Source of the DNA: Synergistota bacterium
Lineage (GTDB): Bacteria > Synergistota > GBS-1
Direction: 5' to 3'
Length of the DNA: 47,608 bases
Assembly (NCBI GenBank): GCA_021159885.1
Contig: JAGHDO010000090.1
Coordinates: forward strand, 1 to 47,608
In this document: piece by piece, positions 22,921 through 31,218 of the stretch
Layout of the letters: every line of letters begins with the position of its first letter
Position numbering within the stretch: position 1 is the first letter of the stretch
Made by a program: the position numbers and the translations under genes
The notes under the pieces: model-generated
What the model was told of the DNA's origin: nothing
Seen by the model: the letters and a program-made list of their open reading frames with translations, nothing else
Databases searched by the model: none

Positions 22921-24689
22921 GCTGGTTGCCTCTTGTTTCAAGGCCCTCAAGATATATAGGAAGAGAGTGGAATATTCCTCTTAAAAATTGGAAAAATTCT
23001 GAGGTAAGAGTTTGCTTAGCATATCCGGACACATATGAGATAGGTATGTCCTATTTGGGATACAAAATACTTTACTGGATGCTAAACGGTGTGGAGTGGC
23101 TTTCAGCCGAGAGAGTCTTTACGCCGTGGATCGATGCTGAGGAGGAGATGAGAGCAAGAGGAGAGACTTTGAAATCTCTTGAAAGTTCTACTCCAGTTAG
23201 CGATTTCGATTTTCTCGCTATAACCATTCAGTATGAAATGAATGCCACTAACATTTTGACCCTCCTTGATCTAAGCGGACTTCCTCTGAGGGCAGAAGAT
23301 AGAGATGATCGGCATCCCATAGTCATAGGAGGAGGACCTGGAGCTTTTATAGCTCAGGTTTTCTCTTCCTTTTTTGATTGTTTTATACTTGGTGATGGAG
23401 AAAATTCCTTTCTTACCCTACTTGAGACTTACAGGGAGTGGAAAAAATCAGGGGGGAGAAAGAGGGATTTTCTTGAAGAAGCTGGTAAAAGGTTTCCTTG
23501 GCTTTGGGTTCCGCTGATTCATGGGCGAAATAAGAGAATAAGAAGAAATATAGTAGAAGACCTTGATAGCTCTTTTTATCCTTCGGTTGAGCTCGTACCT
23601 TGGAGCGAAATCGTTCATGATAGAATTTCGATCGAAATTTTCAGAGGGTGTACGAGAGGATGTAGATTTTGTCAGGCAGGTATAATATACAGGCCGGTGA
23701 GGGAGAGAAGCCCGGAAAGGATCCTCGAGCTTGCTGAAAGTCTTGTTTCCTCCACTGGTTATGAGGAGATTTCTCTTACATCGCTTGCGTCGTGCGACTA
23801 CTCTGCGATAAGAGAAGTGCTTCCTCGTTTAAGGGAGATACTTAAAAGAAGAGGATTTAGGATAACGATATCCCTTCCTTCCTTAAGAATGGACGCTTTC
23901 TCTATAGAGCTTGTGGAAGAAGTGATGAAAGGGAGAAAGACCACATTGACCTTCGCTCCAGAGGCTGGAACTCAGAGACTGAGAGATGTTATAAACAAGA
24001 ATATTAGCGAGGAAGACATCCTTAAAACCCTGGAAAAGGTAGCAAGAAAGGGCTGGAACAGGGTAAAGCTCTATTTTATGGTTGGTCTGCCAACTGAGAG
24101 AGACGAGGATATAAGGGGAATGGTTTCTCTCATTAAAGAAGTGCATAAAATAGCTAAGAGATTCAACAGAAAGTTTTCGCTCTCTATAAGCATTGCGTCC
24201 TTCGTTCCCAAGGCACATACGCCATTTCAATGGGAAGGACAATTCCCTAAGGATTATCTTCGTGAGAGATTGAGGTTTATAAAGTCCTCTCTCAAGGGAA
24301 GAGACATAGAAGTTCATTATCACGATGTTGATCTCAGCTTTCTTGAGGCGGTGGTGGCTCGTGGAGATGAAAAGATATCTCGCGTTATAGAGAGGGCGTG
24401 GAGAGCGGGGACGCGCTTCGATGGTTGGAACGATCGGCTTAATCTTTCAGCGTGGCTTCGCGCTTTTGATGAGGAGGGAATTGACCCATCATTTTACGCA
24501 ACGAGAGGCTTTTCCTATGATGATTCTCTTCCTTGGGATCACATAGATTCTGGAGTATCCAGAGATTTCCTGATAGCGGAGCACAAGAGGGCTTTAAGGG
24601 GTATAATAACGCCGGATTGTAGATGGAGCCCCTGCTCTATGTGTGGGGTTTGCCTCTCCTATAGGGTTAAAAATGAAATTGCGTCTTGA
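22917..24689 (+). CDS. B12-binding-domain radical SAM protein (TIGR03960 family)
   Basis: The product (590 aa) has an N-terminal cobalamin-binding-like Rossmann part ('VRVCLAYPDTYEIGMSYLG', 'IVIGGGPGAF'). A radical SAM core follows with 'FRGCTRGCRFCQAGIIYRP', which supplies the CxxxCxxC cluster motif. A Cys-rich end ('DCRWSPCSMCGVC') may bind another metal. The family is known mainly by its constant linkage to DUF2344, found here as the next gene; its reaction is not established, though an RNA or cofactor role has been suggested. It overlaps rodA by four bases and the DUF2344 gene by 17. Confidence 0.9.
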   Translation: MSWLPLVSRPSRYIGREWNIPLKNWKNSEVRVCLAYPDTYEIGMSYLGYKILYWMLNGVEWLSAERVFTPWIDAEEEMRARGETLKSLESSTPVSDFDFLAITIQYEMNATNILTLLDLSGLPLRAEDRDDRHPIVIGGGPGAFIAQVFSSFFDCFILGDGENSFLTLLETYREWKKSGGRKRDFLEEAGKRFPWLWVPLIHGRNKRIRRNIVEDLDSSFYPSVELVPWSEIVHDRISIEIFRGCTRGCRFCQAGIIYRPVRERSPERILELAESLVSSTGYEEISLTSLASCDYSAIREVLPRLREILKRRGFRITISLPSLRMDAFSIELVEEVMKGRKTTLTFAPEAGTQRLRDVINKNISEEDILKTLEKVARKGWNRVKLYFMVGLPTERDEDIRGMVSLIKEVHKIAKRFNRKFSLSISIASFVPKAHTPFQWEGQFPKDYLRERLRFIKSSLKGRDIEVHYHDVDLSFLEAVVARGDEKISRVIERAWRAGTRFDGWNDRLNLSAWLRAFDEEGIDPSFYATRGFSYDDSLPWDHIDSGVSRDFLIAEHKRALRGIITPDCRWSPCSMCGVCLSYRVKNEIAS

Positions 24690-25284
24690 GCATGGGAAGA
24701 GAGGACCGTTTAGGTTCATATCTCATCTTGATTGGCTTAACTCGCTTAAACGGGCCATAAGAAGGGCTGGCTTAAGAGTTGCCTATAGTAGAGGTTTTTC
24801 TCCTCATATGAGGGTAAGTCTTGGCCCGCCTCTTCCCGTGGGGATAGAGGGGGAAAGGGAGTATTTTGACATCGAGCTTGAGGTTGAACTTGAGCCCCGG
24901 GAAGTGGCTAAAAGACTGAATGCTCAGCTCCCTGAGGAGCTTGGGATCTCGAGGTGCGAAAAAGCACCTTCTTTTAGCTTAATGAAGTTTATTAACTTCT
25001 CGATTTACGATCTTTATCTTTTAGAAGATAGGAAGATCGACTTTTTTGGAGTGAGGGATCTCGTTCGTGAGGTCATCAAACTCAGTAACAGAGCTTATAG
25101 GCTCTTTACCTTGTGTGATTCATCTTCTCCAAGCCTGATCAAGGTGCTTTTTCTCGCTACTGGCCTTTCCTGGGAAGATATCGTCTTGATCAAGCGCATT
25201 GGCCTATGGCGCTTTGAAAATGGGGGGCTTTTAACCCCCTTTGGGGAGGTTGAGGAGCTTGATAAGTATTTTAATAAGCGTTGA
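24673..25284 (+). CDS. DUF2344 / TIGR03936 family protein, radical SAM partner
   Basis: The product (203 aa) begins with the family hallmark 'GPFRFISHLDWLNSLKRAIR' and 'YSRGFSPHMRVSLGPPLPVG'. This matches the radical-SAM-linked domain that is a separate gene or a C-terminal fusion to TIGR03960 proteins. The function is unknown. ATG 24673 gives the expected N-terminus; starting at 24643 would add residues overlapping the end of the upstream gene. Together with the preceding gene and RNase G it forms a set common in Clostridia and Synergistota. Confidence 0.87.
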   Translation: MKLRLEHGKRGPFRFISHLDWLNSLKRAIRRAGLRVAYSRGFSPHMRVSLGPPLPVGIEGEREYFDIELEVELEPREVAKRLNAQLPEELGISRCEKAPSFSLMKFINFSIYDLYLLEDRKIDFFGVRDLVREVIKLSNRAYRLFTLCDSSSPSLIKVLFLATGLSWEDIVLIKRIGLWRFENGGLLTPFGEVEELDKYFNKR

Positions 25285-26659
25285 TGAAGAAACCCGAATT
25301 GCTCTGCTTGAGGAAGGATATCTTGTGGAATTTTTTCTCGAAAGGCCATGGGCTAAGGATATAGTCGGGAATATTTATAAGGGGAAGGTCGAGAGGGTCC
25401 TTCCCGGCATGGGAGCTGCATTTATAGATATAGGAATAGAAAAGAACGGCTTTCTCCCGCTTAAGGATCTGGGTGGTAAAAGCTTAAGGATAGGGGACGA
25501 AATTGTGGTTCAGGTATCAAGGGAGGGGAGGGATCTTAAGGGGCCAAGATTGACCACGAAGATAACTATTCCAGGTCACTATCTTTTGATCCTGCCCGAT
25601 TGGGGCAAAATCGGCGTTTCAAGGAGAATTACTAAACCCTCCGAGAGGAAAAGGTTAAGAAAACTGATTGCAGACTCACTTTCTTCCGGCTTTGGTGCTG
25701 TGGTCAGGACCGCTGCATGGGGGGAAGAAGAAGAGGTGATCTTAGAAGAGCTTTCAGAGCTTCTATCGCTTTGGTCTGGAATAATGGAGAAATTTTATTC
25801 TCTTCCAGCACCTTCTTTGCTTTATTCTGAACCTCCCTTGATTGAGAGGGTTCTTCGCGACTGGTTTTCACCGGAAGTGAAGGACATTTGCTCGGATAGC
25901 TTAGAAGCCTTAGAGGGGGCAAGGAAAACGATCGAAAAGTGGAGTTCATCAGGCTCGGCTGTTGAATTCGTGTATCATGATCTTCCTGGTATATCGCTCT
26001 TTGAAGCTTATGGCGTTGAGAAAGAGCTTGATATGCTCCTATCGCGGAGGGTTCCCTTGCTCTGTGGTGGTGAGATAGTGATAGATAGGGCAGAGGCTCT
26101 AACCGTTGTAGATGTAAACACCTCAAGCTTTGTTGGAGGAAAAAGCTTTGAAAAAACGGCTTTAAGAACTAACCTTGAGGCTGCGCGAGAAATAGCTCGC
26201 CAATTAAGATTGAGAGGCATAGGCGGTATAGTGATAATAGACTTTATAGATATGAAGAGCGAAAGAAACAGGGAGCTCGTTTTGAAGGAGCTCTCTTCTG
26301 CTCTTAAGAGGGACAAGAGAGATGTCGAGATATGCTCTTTTAGCCCTTTGGGACTTCTTGAGCTTACGAGGGAGCGTGAGGGACCGGATCTGGTTGAGAA
26401 GCTTGGGATGACTTGTCCATACTGTGGAGGAAGAGGATGGGTTCTTAATGAGGAAACGCTCCTTATGGATATAAAGAGAAGACTTAGAAAGTTTCTGACC
26501 TCAAACACGGCTGAAGAGATAGAAATAGTCGTCAATCCTGCCATAAAAAGACGCCTTGAGGAGCTTCGTCCGGAATGGGAGAAAGCATACCACAGGAAGA
26601 TAAGGATAGTGGAGGATGCACACCTTCCCTTTGAAGCTTTTAAGCTTAGAGCTGTGTGA
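25259..26659 (+). CDS. rng: Ribonuclease G/E family endoribonuclease
   Basis: The product (466 aa) cleaves single-stranded AU-rich RNA in mRNA decay and rRNA maturation. It has an S1-like RNA-binding part ('GNIYKGKVERVLPGMGAAFIDIG') and a DNase-I-like catalytic domain with 'LTVVDVNTSSFVGG' and 'IVIIDFIDMKSERNRE' (the metal-binding Asp pair). The zinc-link 'GMTCPYCGGRG' supports tetramerisation. It lacks the long C-terminal scaffold of RNase E, so RNase G is the better name. Start TTG 25259 is eight bases after GGGGAGGT and lies inside the DUF2344 gene; other TTGs nearby have worse spacing. Confidence 0.94.
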   Translation: MISILISVDEETRIALLEEGYLVEFFLERPWAKDIVGNIYKGKVERVLPGMGAAFIDIGIEKNGFLPLKDLGGKSLRIGDEIVVQVSREGRDLKGPRLTTKITIPGHYLLILPDWGKIGVSRRITKPSERKRLRKLIADSLSSGFGAVVRTAAWGEEEEVILEELSELLSLWSGIMEKFYSLPAPSLLYSEPPLIERVLRDWFSPEVKDICSDSLEALEGARKTIEKWSSSGSAVEFVYHDLPGISLFEAYGVEKELDMLLSRRVPLLCGGEIVIDRAEALTVVDVNTSSFVGGKSFEKTALRTNLEAAREIARQLRLRGIGGIVIIDFIDMKSERNRELVLKELSSALKRDKRDVEICSFSPLGLLELTREREGPDLVEKLGMTCPYCGGRGWVLNEETLLMDIKRRLRKFLTSNTAEEIEIVVNPAIKRRLEELRPEWEKAYHRKIRIVEDAHLPFEAFKLRAV

Positions 26660-26665
26660 TATAAT
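26657..26665 (+). promoter_or_regulatory. Extended -10 promoter-like element upstream of sbcD
   Basis: TGATATAAT (TGnTATAAT) overlaps the rng stop codon. No convincing -35 is present. A start near 26672 would leave about 14 nt before the sbcD TTG and would include the SD AAGGAG. It has the same form and position as the element before recJ at 9989. Confidence 0.4.
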
Positions 26666-26685
26666 TTTTCAAGGAGTGATATAGA

Positions 26686-27852
26686 TTGCGAGAGACGATA
26701 CGTTTGCTTCACACAGCGGATTGGCATTGGGGATTGAAATCTTGGAAGGACTCCCCGCGTTCTAAGGATAGGAATCCTGAGATAAGACATGCAATAGAGA
26801 AGTTATACGCCTATGCTAAGGATAGAAAGCCAGATTATATTCTAATAGCGGGAGACCTCTTTAACCATTACACTGCTCCCTCCGAATCAGATGCAAAGGA
26901 GGTTTTATCCTTTCTCATAGATTTTTCGGAAATAGCTCCGGTGATAATCGTTCTCGGAAATCATGATTGGAGGGGGCTTACCACCTATCATCTTTTCTCA
27001 TCACGTGTAGGGATACATATCTTGTCCTCGCTCGGAGAACCACTTGAAAATTTTGATGGCATTAGGATCTTTTATTTTCCTTATTTTCCGTTAAGAAGGC
27101 TCTTGAGGGACTGTGCTATGGGAGAGATTCAAGATAAGGCACGAAGGCTTCTTGTGGAGTATAAGGCAAAGCTGAAAAAATTTGCTAAGAATGACAAGTG
27201 GAACGTTCTTGTGGGACACATGGCGGTTGAAGGAGTATCATACCAAAATGAGTTTACCTATGCTTCTGAGCTATTTGTGCCGAAGGACTTTTTAAGTAGC
27301 GATCTCTTTGACTATGTTGCTTTAGGGCATATCCATTCTCAAAGGAGAATATCGGGGGCGTCAGCTAATGCTTATTATTCGGGAAGCTTGGTAAGAGTGG
27401 GGTTTGGTGAAGAAAATAACGTTGTTGGTGCTCTATTGGTGGAGTTAAGGGAAGGAGAAAATCCTGTGGTTGAGCCTATAGATGTGGGAGCTAAAACTCT
27501 TAAAACATTCGTCGTTTCTGCTTTGGAGATCGATGCTCTTGATTCCCTCCTTGGAAAAGTTAATGGTGATGCTTATATCAGGGTGATCGTTGATTTCCCG
27601 GAGGGAGGGGCCTCCTTTCCAGCTTCATATTATAGGAATAGGGTTTTTTCTCTCGATGAGAGAATAGTTAAAGTCATTGTGAGGAGAAAAGAGCGTACCT
27701 CGTCTGAGAGAGTGATAGCTCAGAGGAGTGGAAATGTTATAGAGATGTTTAAGGAATACCTTAAAATGAAGGGAATAGAAAGTAGTGCGCTCATAGAGAA
27801 ATTCAGGTATTACTACAGGAAGGTGGAGGAGGATGAGACCTCTCAGGCTTAG
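26686..27852 (+). CDS. sbcD: DNA double-strand-break repair nuclease SbcD (Mre11-like)
   Basis: The product (388 aa) is the nuclease half of the SbcCD complex that opens hairpins and trims DNA ends. The metallophosphoesterase motifs are visible in order: 'LHTADWHWG' (DxH), 'ILIAGDLFNHY' (GDxxD-type), 'IVLGNHDWRG' (GNHD), 'LVGHMAVEG' and 'VALGHIHSQR' (GHxH). Motif II is GDLFN rather than GDLFD. Start TTG 26686 follows AAGGAGTG. It overlaps sbcC by 20 bases and opens the sbcD-sbcC-nurA-herA cluster. Confidence 0.93.
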   Translation: MRETIRLLHTADWHWGLKSWKDSPRSKDRNPEIRHAIEKLYAYAKDRKPDYILIAGDLFNHYTAPSESDAKEVLSFLIDFSEIAPVIIVLGNHDWRGLTTYHLFSSRVGIHILSSLGEPLENFDGIRIFYFPYFPLRRLLRDCAMGEIQDKARRLLVEYKAKLKKFAKNDKWNVLVGHMAVEGVSYQNEFTYASELFVPKDFLSSDLFDYVALGHIHSQRRISGASANAYYSGSLVRVGFGEENNVVGALLVELREGENPVVEPIDVGAKTLKTFVVSALEIDALDSLLGKVNGDAYIRVIVDFPEGGASFPASYYRNRVFSLDERIVKVIVRRKERTSSERVIAQRSGNVIEMFKEYLKMKGIESSALIEKFRYYYRKVEEDETSQA

Positions 27853-30166
27853 GGTCAGAAACTTCATTGGATTGAGAGATGTTGATATTTCCTTTGAAGG
27901 AAAGGGACTTTTTGTTATACAAGGTCCTAATGGAGCAGGCAAAAGTAGTCTGCTTGAGGCTATCTATTTTGCGCTTTTTGGCAGAACTCTTCGACATGAT
28001 TCTGGATATGAAGGGGTGGTCAACAGGCTTTCTCAGGATGGTAGAGCAGTGGTAGATTTCGAGTTTATTCATCATGGAAAAAGATGGAGGGTAAAGAGAG
28101 AAGTAGATCTTTCAGGTAGAGGTAGAAGACGTGGTTCGGTTTATTTAGAGTGCCTTGATACTTCTGAGAGGATAACCTCTGCCCGGGAAGCTACTACGAG
28201 GGTGAGAAAGCTCATAGGTTTGACCGATGAGACTTTCAAGACTACAGTTTTATTACCCCAGGGTGAGATAACGAGCTTTCTCGAGCTAAGCGCTGGGAAG
28301 AGAATGAAGGCTTTAAAGGAGCTTTTAAGTGGAGATAAGTTACCCCGCATGATAGAGCTTCTCGACTTGGATCTCAGGGAAAAAGAGGGGACTATGAAAG
28401 CTTTTAGTGCTCAACTTTCTACCGTGGATCCTAAAGCGCTTGAAGAAGAGAAGGAGAAAATTCTGCTGGAGCTTTCTCGCCTTCAGAAAGAGCTCGAAGA
28501 GATTCAGAGAGGATGTACGAGGGCTGAAGAGAAAGCTTCAGAGCTAAGAAGCCTTGAGGGGCTTTTAAGAGAGCTTGAGGTGGAGAAACGTCTTTTAAAA
28601 AGCGCTGAGGAGAGGAAAGAAAAGGCATTTGAGAGAATGAAAGAGATAGAAGGAGAACTCAGGGATAAAGAAGTTAAAAGGAAGGAAGTTCTCGATTCCT
28701 TAGAGAAGGTGGAGGAGCTCTGCAAAAGTGAAAAAAGCATAGTTAAGGAGCTCGAGTCTATTCGTATGAAGTTAGTTCCTTTGATGTCCGAGATTTCATC
28801 GATCTCGGGGGAGCTGAAGAGGCGGACTGAAAGGTTCCGTATCATTAGAGCGGATCTTCGTAGGTGCTCTGAAAGGGTGAAGGAGGAGAAGGCGAGGTTC
28901 AGGAAGCTTAGTGAGGATGAGGAGAAACTTAGAAGAGAGTATGAGTTGAAGAGGGAAAAGTACTTCATTTTGGAACTTCAGAAGGGGCTTAGGACTGGGG
29001 ATATCTGTCCGCTTTGCGGTTCAGTGATAGAGTCTCTTCCGAGAGCGAGGGAGAAAATCGGAAGTGAGGAGCTTTTAAGGCTGAAAAAGGCATGTAATAT
29101 GGCTCTCAAGGAGGTTCAAGAATCTGGAAGAAGACTTTCGGCTCTCGAAAAGGAGAAAGAGGAAAAAATGAGGTTGATGGAAGAGATTTCTACTGAGATA
29201 GCCTCTCTCGAAAAGAACTTGCTTGAGAAAAAAAGAGTGGCAGAGGAGCTCAATGAGGTTTGGAGAAAACGTTCAACCGATGATAAGGTTTTCTCCTCGA
29301 TTGAGGAAGCCTTTCTTTGGAGAAGGAATAAGCTGGAGGAGCTCGAAAGGAAAGGGGAGGAATTGCGACGAACCCTTGAGGTATTAAAAGTTTCTGAGAA
29401 ATCTCTTGTTGAAGAGAGAAGGAGGTTATCACTCGAGATCAAGGAAATGGAGCACGATATTAGGCTCAGAAAAGAGAAGATATCAAGCGTGGAGAGCAAA
29501 ATAGCCTTTCAGTGTGATCTGCCTTCCGTGCAGGCGAAACTTGAGGAGCTAAAGAGTCAGATTGAGAGCCTTCGCTCTAAGGAAGCTTCCCTTAAAGAAA
29601 ACATCTGGAAGGCGAAAAGTAGAATCGAGGCGATAGATAAGGAGCTTGAGAACTATGGTCTTCTTAGAAGGAAAGTAGAAGAGCTTGAAAGAGAGGTAAG
29701 CCTTTTGAGTGAGCTTAAAAGATGTCTCTGGGATAGCAACTTTCCAAAATTTTTGGTGTCTCGTTATCTATTTGAGGCTGCGGAGGTGGCTAATTCATAT
29801 CTCTCGAGGTTAACCAAGGGGAGGTTTTCAATAGAAGCGACCGAGGAGCTTGAGCTTTTCGTTTTGGATGAGGATCTTGGAGGGGAAAGAAAAAGCATAA
29901 GGGATCTCTCCGGAGGGGAAAAGGTTCTTGTTTCTCTCTCTCTCGCTCTTGGGATAGCTGAGGTTCTTGCAGGGGGACTTGAGGCTTTCTTTATAGATGA
30001 GGGTTTTTCTCCCTTGGATAGGGATAATCTCGGTATGGTAGCTCACGAGCTTCTGGAACTCGACCGCACGGGTAAGCTTGTTGGAATAATAACTCATGAT
30101 CCCGTCTTTGCGGATTATTTTCCCGAGAAGCTTTTGGTCAGGAGCGGGATGGTAGAATGGGCCTAA
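27833..30166 (+). CDS. sbcC: SbcC/Rad50-type ATPase
   Basis: The product (777 aa) is the SMC-like ATPase partner of SbcD. It has Walker A 'GPNGAGKSSLLEAIYFALFG' near the N-terminus, two long coiled-coil arms and a zinc hook 'DICPLCGSV' (Cys392, Cys395). The C-terminal signature is 'DLSGGEKVLVSLSLALG' and Walker B is 'AFFIDEGFSPLD'. It is shorter than Escherichia coli SbcC (about 1050 aa), so the arms are short, closer to archaeal Rad50 (about 850-900 aa). The ATG 27833 is preceded by GGTGGAGGAG, and the stop overlaps nurA by ten bases. Confidence 0.94.
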   Translation: MRPLRLRVRNFIGLRDVDISFEGKGLFVIQGPNGAGKSSLLEAIYFALFGRTLRHDSGYEGVVNRLSQDGRAVVDFEFIHHGKRWRVKREVDLSGRGRRRGSVYLECLDTSERITSAREATTRVRKLIGLTDETFKTTVLLPQGEITSFLELSAGKRMKALKELLSGDKLPRMIELLDLDLREKEGTMKAFSAQLSTVDPKALEEEKEKILLELSRLQKELEEIQRGCTRAEEKASELRSLEGLLRELEVEKRLLKSAEERKEKAFERMKEIEGELRDKEVKRKEVLDSLEKVEELCKSEKSIVKELESIRMKLVPLMSEISSISGELKRRTERFRIIRADLRRCSERVKEEKARFRKLSEDEEKLRREYELKREKYFILELQKGLRTGDICPLCGSVIESLPRAREKIGSEELLRLKKACNMALKEVQESGRRLSALEKEKEEKMRLMEEISTEIASLEKNLLEKKRVAEELNEVWRKRSTDDKVFSSIEEAFLWRRNKLEELERKGEELRRTLEVLKVSEKSLVEERRRLSLEIKEMEHDIRLRKEKISSVESKIAFQCDLPSVQAKLEELKSQIESLRSKEASLKENIWKAKSRIEAIDKELENYGLLRRKVEELEREVSLLSELKRCLWDSNFPKFLVSRYLFEAAEVANSYLSRLTKGRFSIEATEELELFVLDEDLGGERKSIRDLSGGEKVLVSLSLALGIAEVLAGGLEAFFIDEGFSPLDRDNLGMVAHELLELDRTGKLVGIITHDPVFADYFPEKLLVRSGMVEWA

Positions 30167-31218
30167 ATCTTCTTGAGGTTTTAAGATCTTTGGATATGTA
30201 TCCTGATCACTGGCATAGCTGGGAAGAGCCCTTTTTTTATCATACGAGGGTTGAAAGAGAGTCGCGTCTTCTCGAGCATGAGGATTTTCACGAGGTCTCG
30301 ATTGATCCATCTTCCTGGAGAAAATGGCTGTCCAGCTCCAAGAGCTTGATGAACCTGAAAAAGGTCATATTTGTGGATGGGGTTCGGAGAATACATAAAA
30401 GATTATATGGGGGGGATGGTACTGAAGGATGCGTAGCTGAGATAGTCGTTGGACACCTCTTCTGGAGTATGGACGGGTCTATCGTGCCGTGTAAGCATCC
30501 ACGTGTTGTTAGAATGGTTGCTTTGCCTGAGCACAAGATAGCAAAATTGGGAGGGAGAAGAGCCTATATTCCCCTTTTGGAAGGCTTCGATCTTGAGCTT
30601 GTTTCTCTGTCTCCCCAAGGGGAGGATAGGGTCTCGAGAACCGTTAATAATCGTCTTCTTCTTGAAGAAAGCGATTATCTAAAAGAACTCGTTAGACGAG
30701 AGAGCGCTTTTATCGTGAAGGATGGGACCATTCATCCGGGGGCTCCGCTCTTTTCAGGGACGCGGGTTGGCCCGGTTGGATTGGTTAAGCGAATCCTAAG
30801 AGAGCATTTGCCCTTGGATAACTTGGCTATCTTGAGAGAGCTCGCCCGCGGGGAAAGAACCCCGTTTTACGCAGTTTATCTCAGAGAGAGAGAGGATATT
30901 CTCAGAATTATGTGCTATCTTAGAATTTCAGAGCCGGAACCTTATGAAAATCCAATGAAAGGAATAGTTCGCCTTGAAACTATTGTGGCGAGAACGCTCT
31001 TCGAAAATAATCAGAGCAGAGAGCGTTTAAAAAGGGAAATTTCGGTTGTTTTCGATTCACTTGCTGCCTTCCTCTCATCGCTTACCATAAGGGGTTGTGA
31101 TCTTCCCAGAAGCCCGGAGAATCTCCCTGTAATGGCTTCCCTTGAGGAGTGGCTTTCTTCTTTCTTCTTGCCGAGCGATTACATAGGTGCTCTTCTGGAA
31201 GGAGGGGTATATGCTTGA
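30157..31218 (+). CDS. nurA: NurA-domain 5'-3' nuclease
   Basis: The product (353 aa) resembles NurA nucleases, which resect DNA ends together with the HerA translocase and Mre11-Rad50. The family is divergent. The metal-binding 'KVIFVDGVRRI' (hydrophobic strand then Asp-Gly) and the later segment 'ESAFIVKDGTIHPG' fit the NurA core. The strongest evidence is context: it lies between sbcC and herA with overlaps on both sides (10 and 4 bases). A run of seven G residues occurs near 30409-30415. Weak sequence similarity leaves some uncertainty, but the family call is likely. Confidence 0.8.
   Translation: MGLNLLEVLRSLDMYPDHWHSWEEPFFYHTRVERESRLLEHEDFHEVSIDPSSWRKWLSSSKSLMNLKKVIFVDGVRRIHKRLYGGDGTEGCVAEIVVGHLFWSMDGSIVPCKHPRVVRMVALPEHKIAKLGGRRAYIPLLEGFDLELVSLSPQGEDRVSRTVNNRLLLEESDYLKELVRRESAFIVKDGTIHPGAPLFSGTRVGPVGLVKRILREHLPLDNLAILRELARGERTPFYAVYLREREDILRIMCYLRISEPEPYENPMKGIVRLETIVARTLFENNQSRERLKREISVVFDSLAAFLSSLTIRGCDLPRSPENLPVMASLEEWLSSFFLPSDYIGALLEGGVYA

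Noticed and set aside
23626-23643. 16-bp palindrome AATTTCGATCGAAATT in the radical-SAM gene
   Set aside because: About 0.7 such palindromes are expected by chance in a window this size, and it is AT-rich coding sequence.
25221-25243. G5/C5 hairpin with T3 near the end of the DUF2344 gene
   Set aside because: It has only 5-6 bp and a short T stretch, and lies just before a well-formed SD and start of rng, so it is probably not a terminator.
30405-30417. Seven-G tract in nurA as a phase-variation switch
   Set aside because: One short tract inside a repair gene is not enough evidence; phase-variable tracts are usually longer and found in surface genes.
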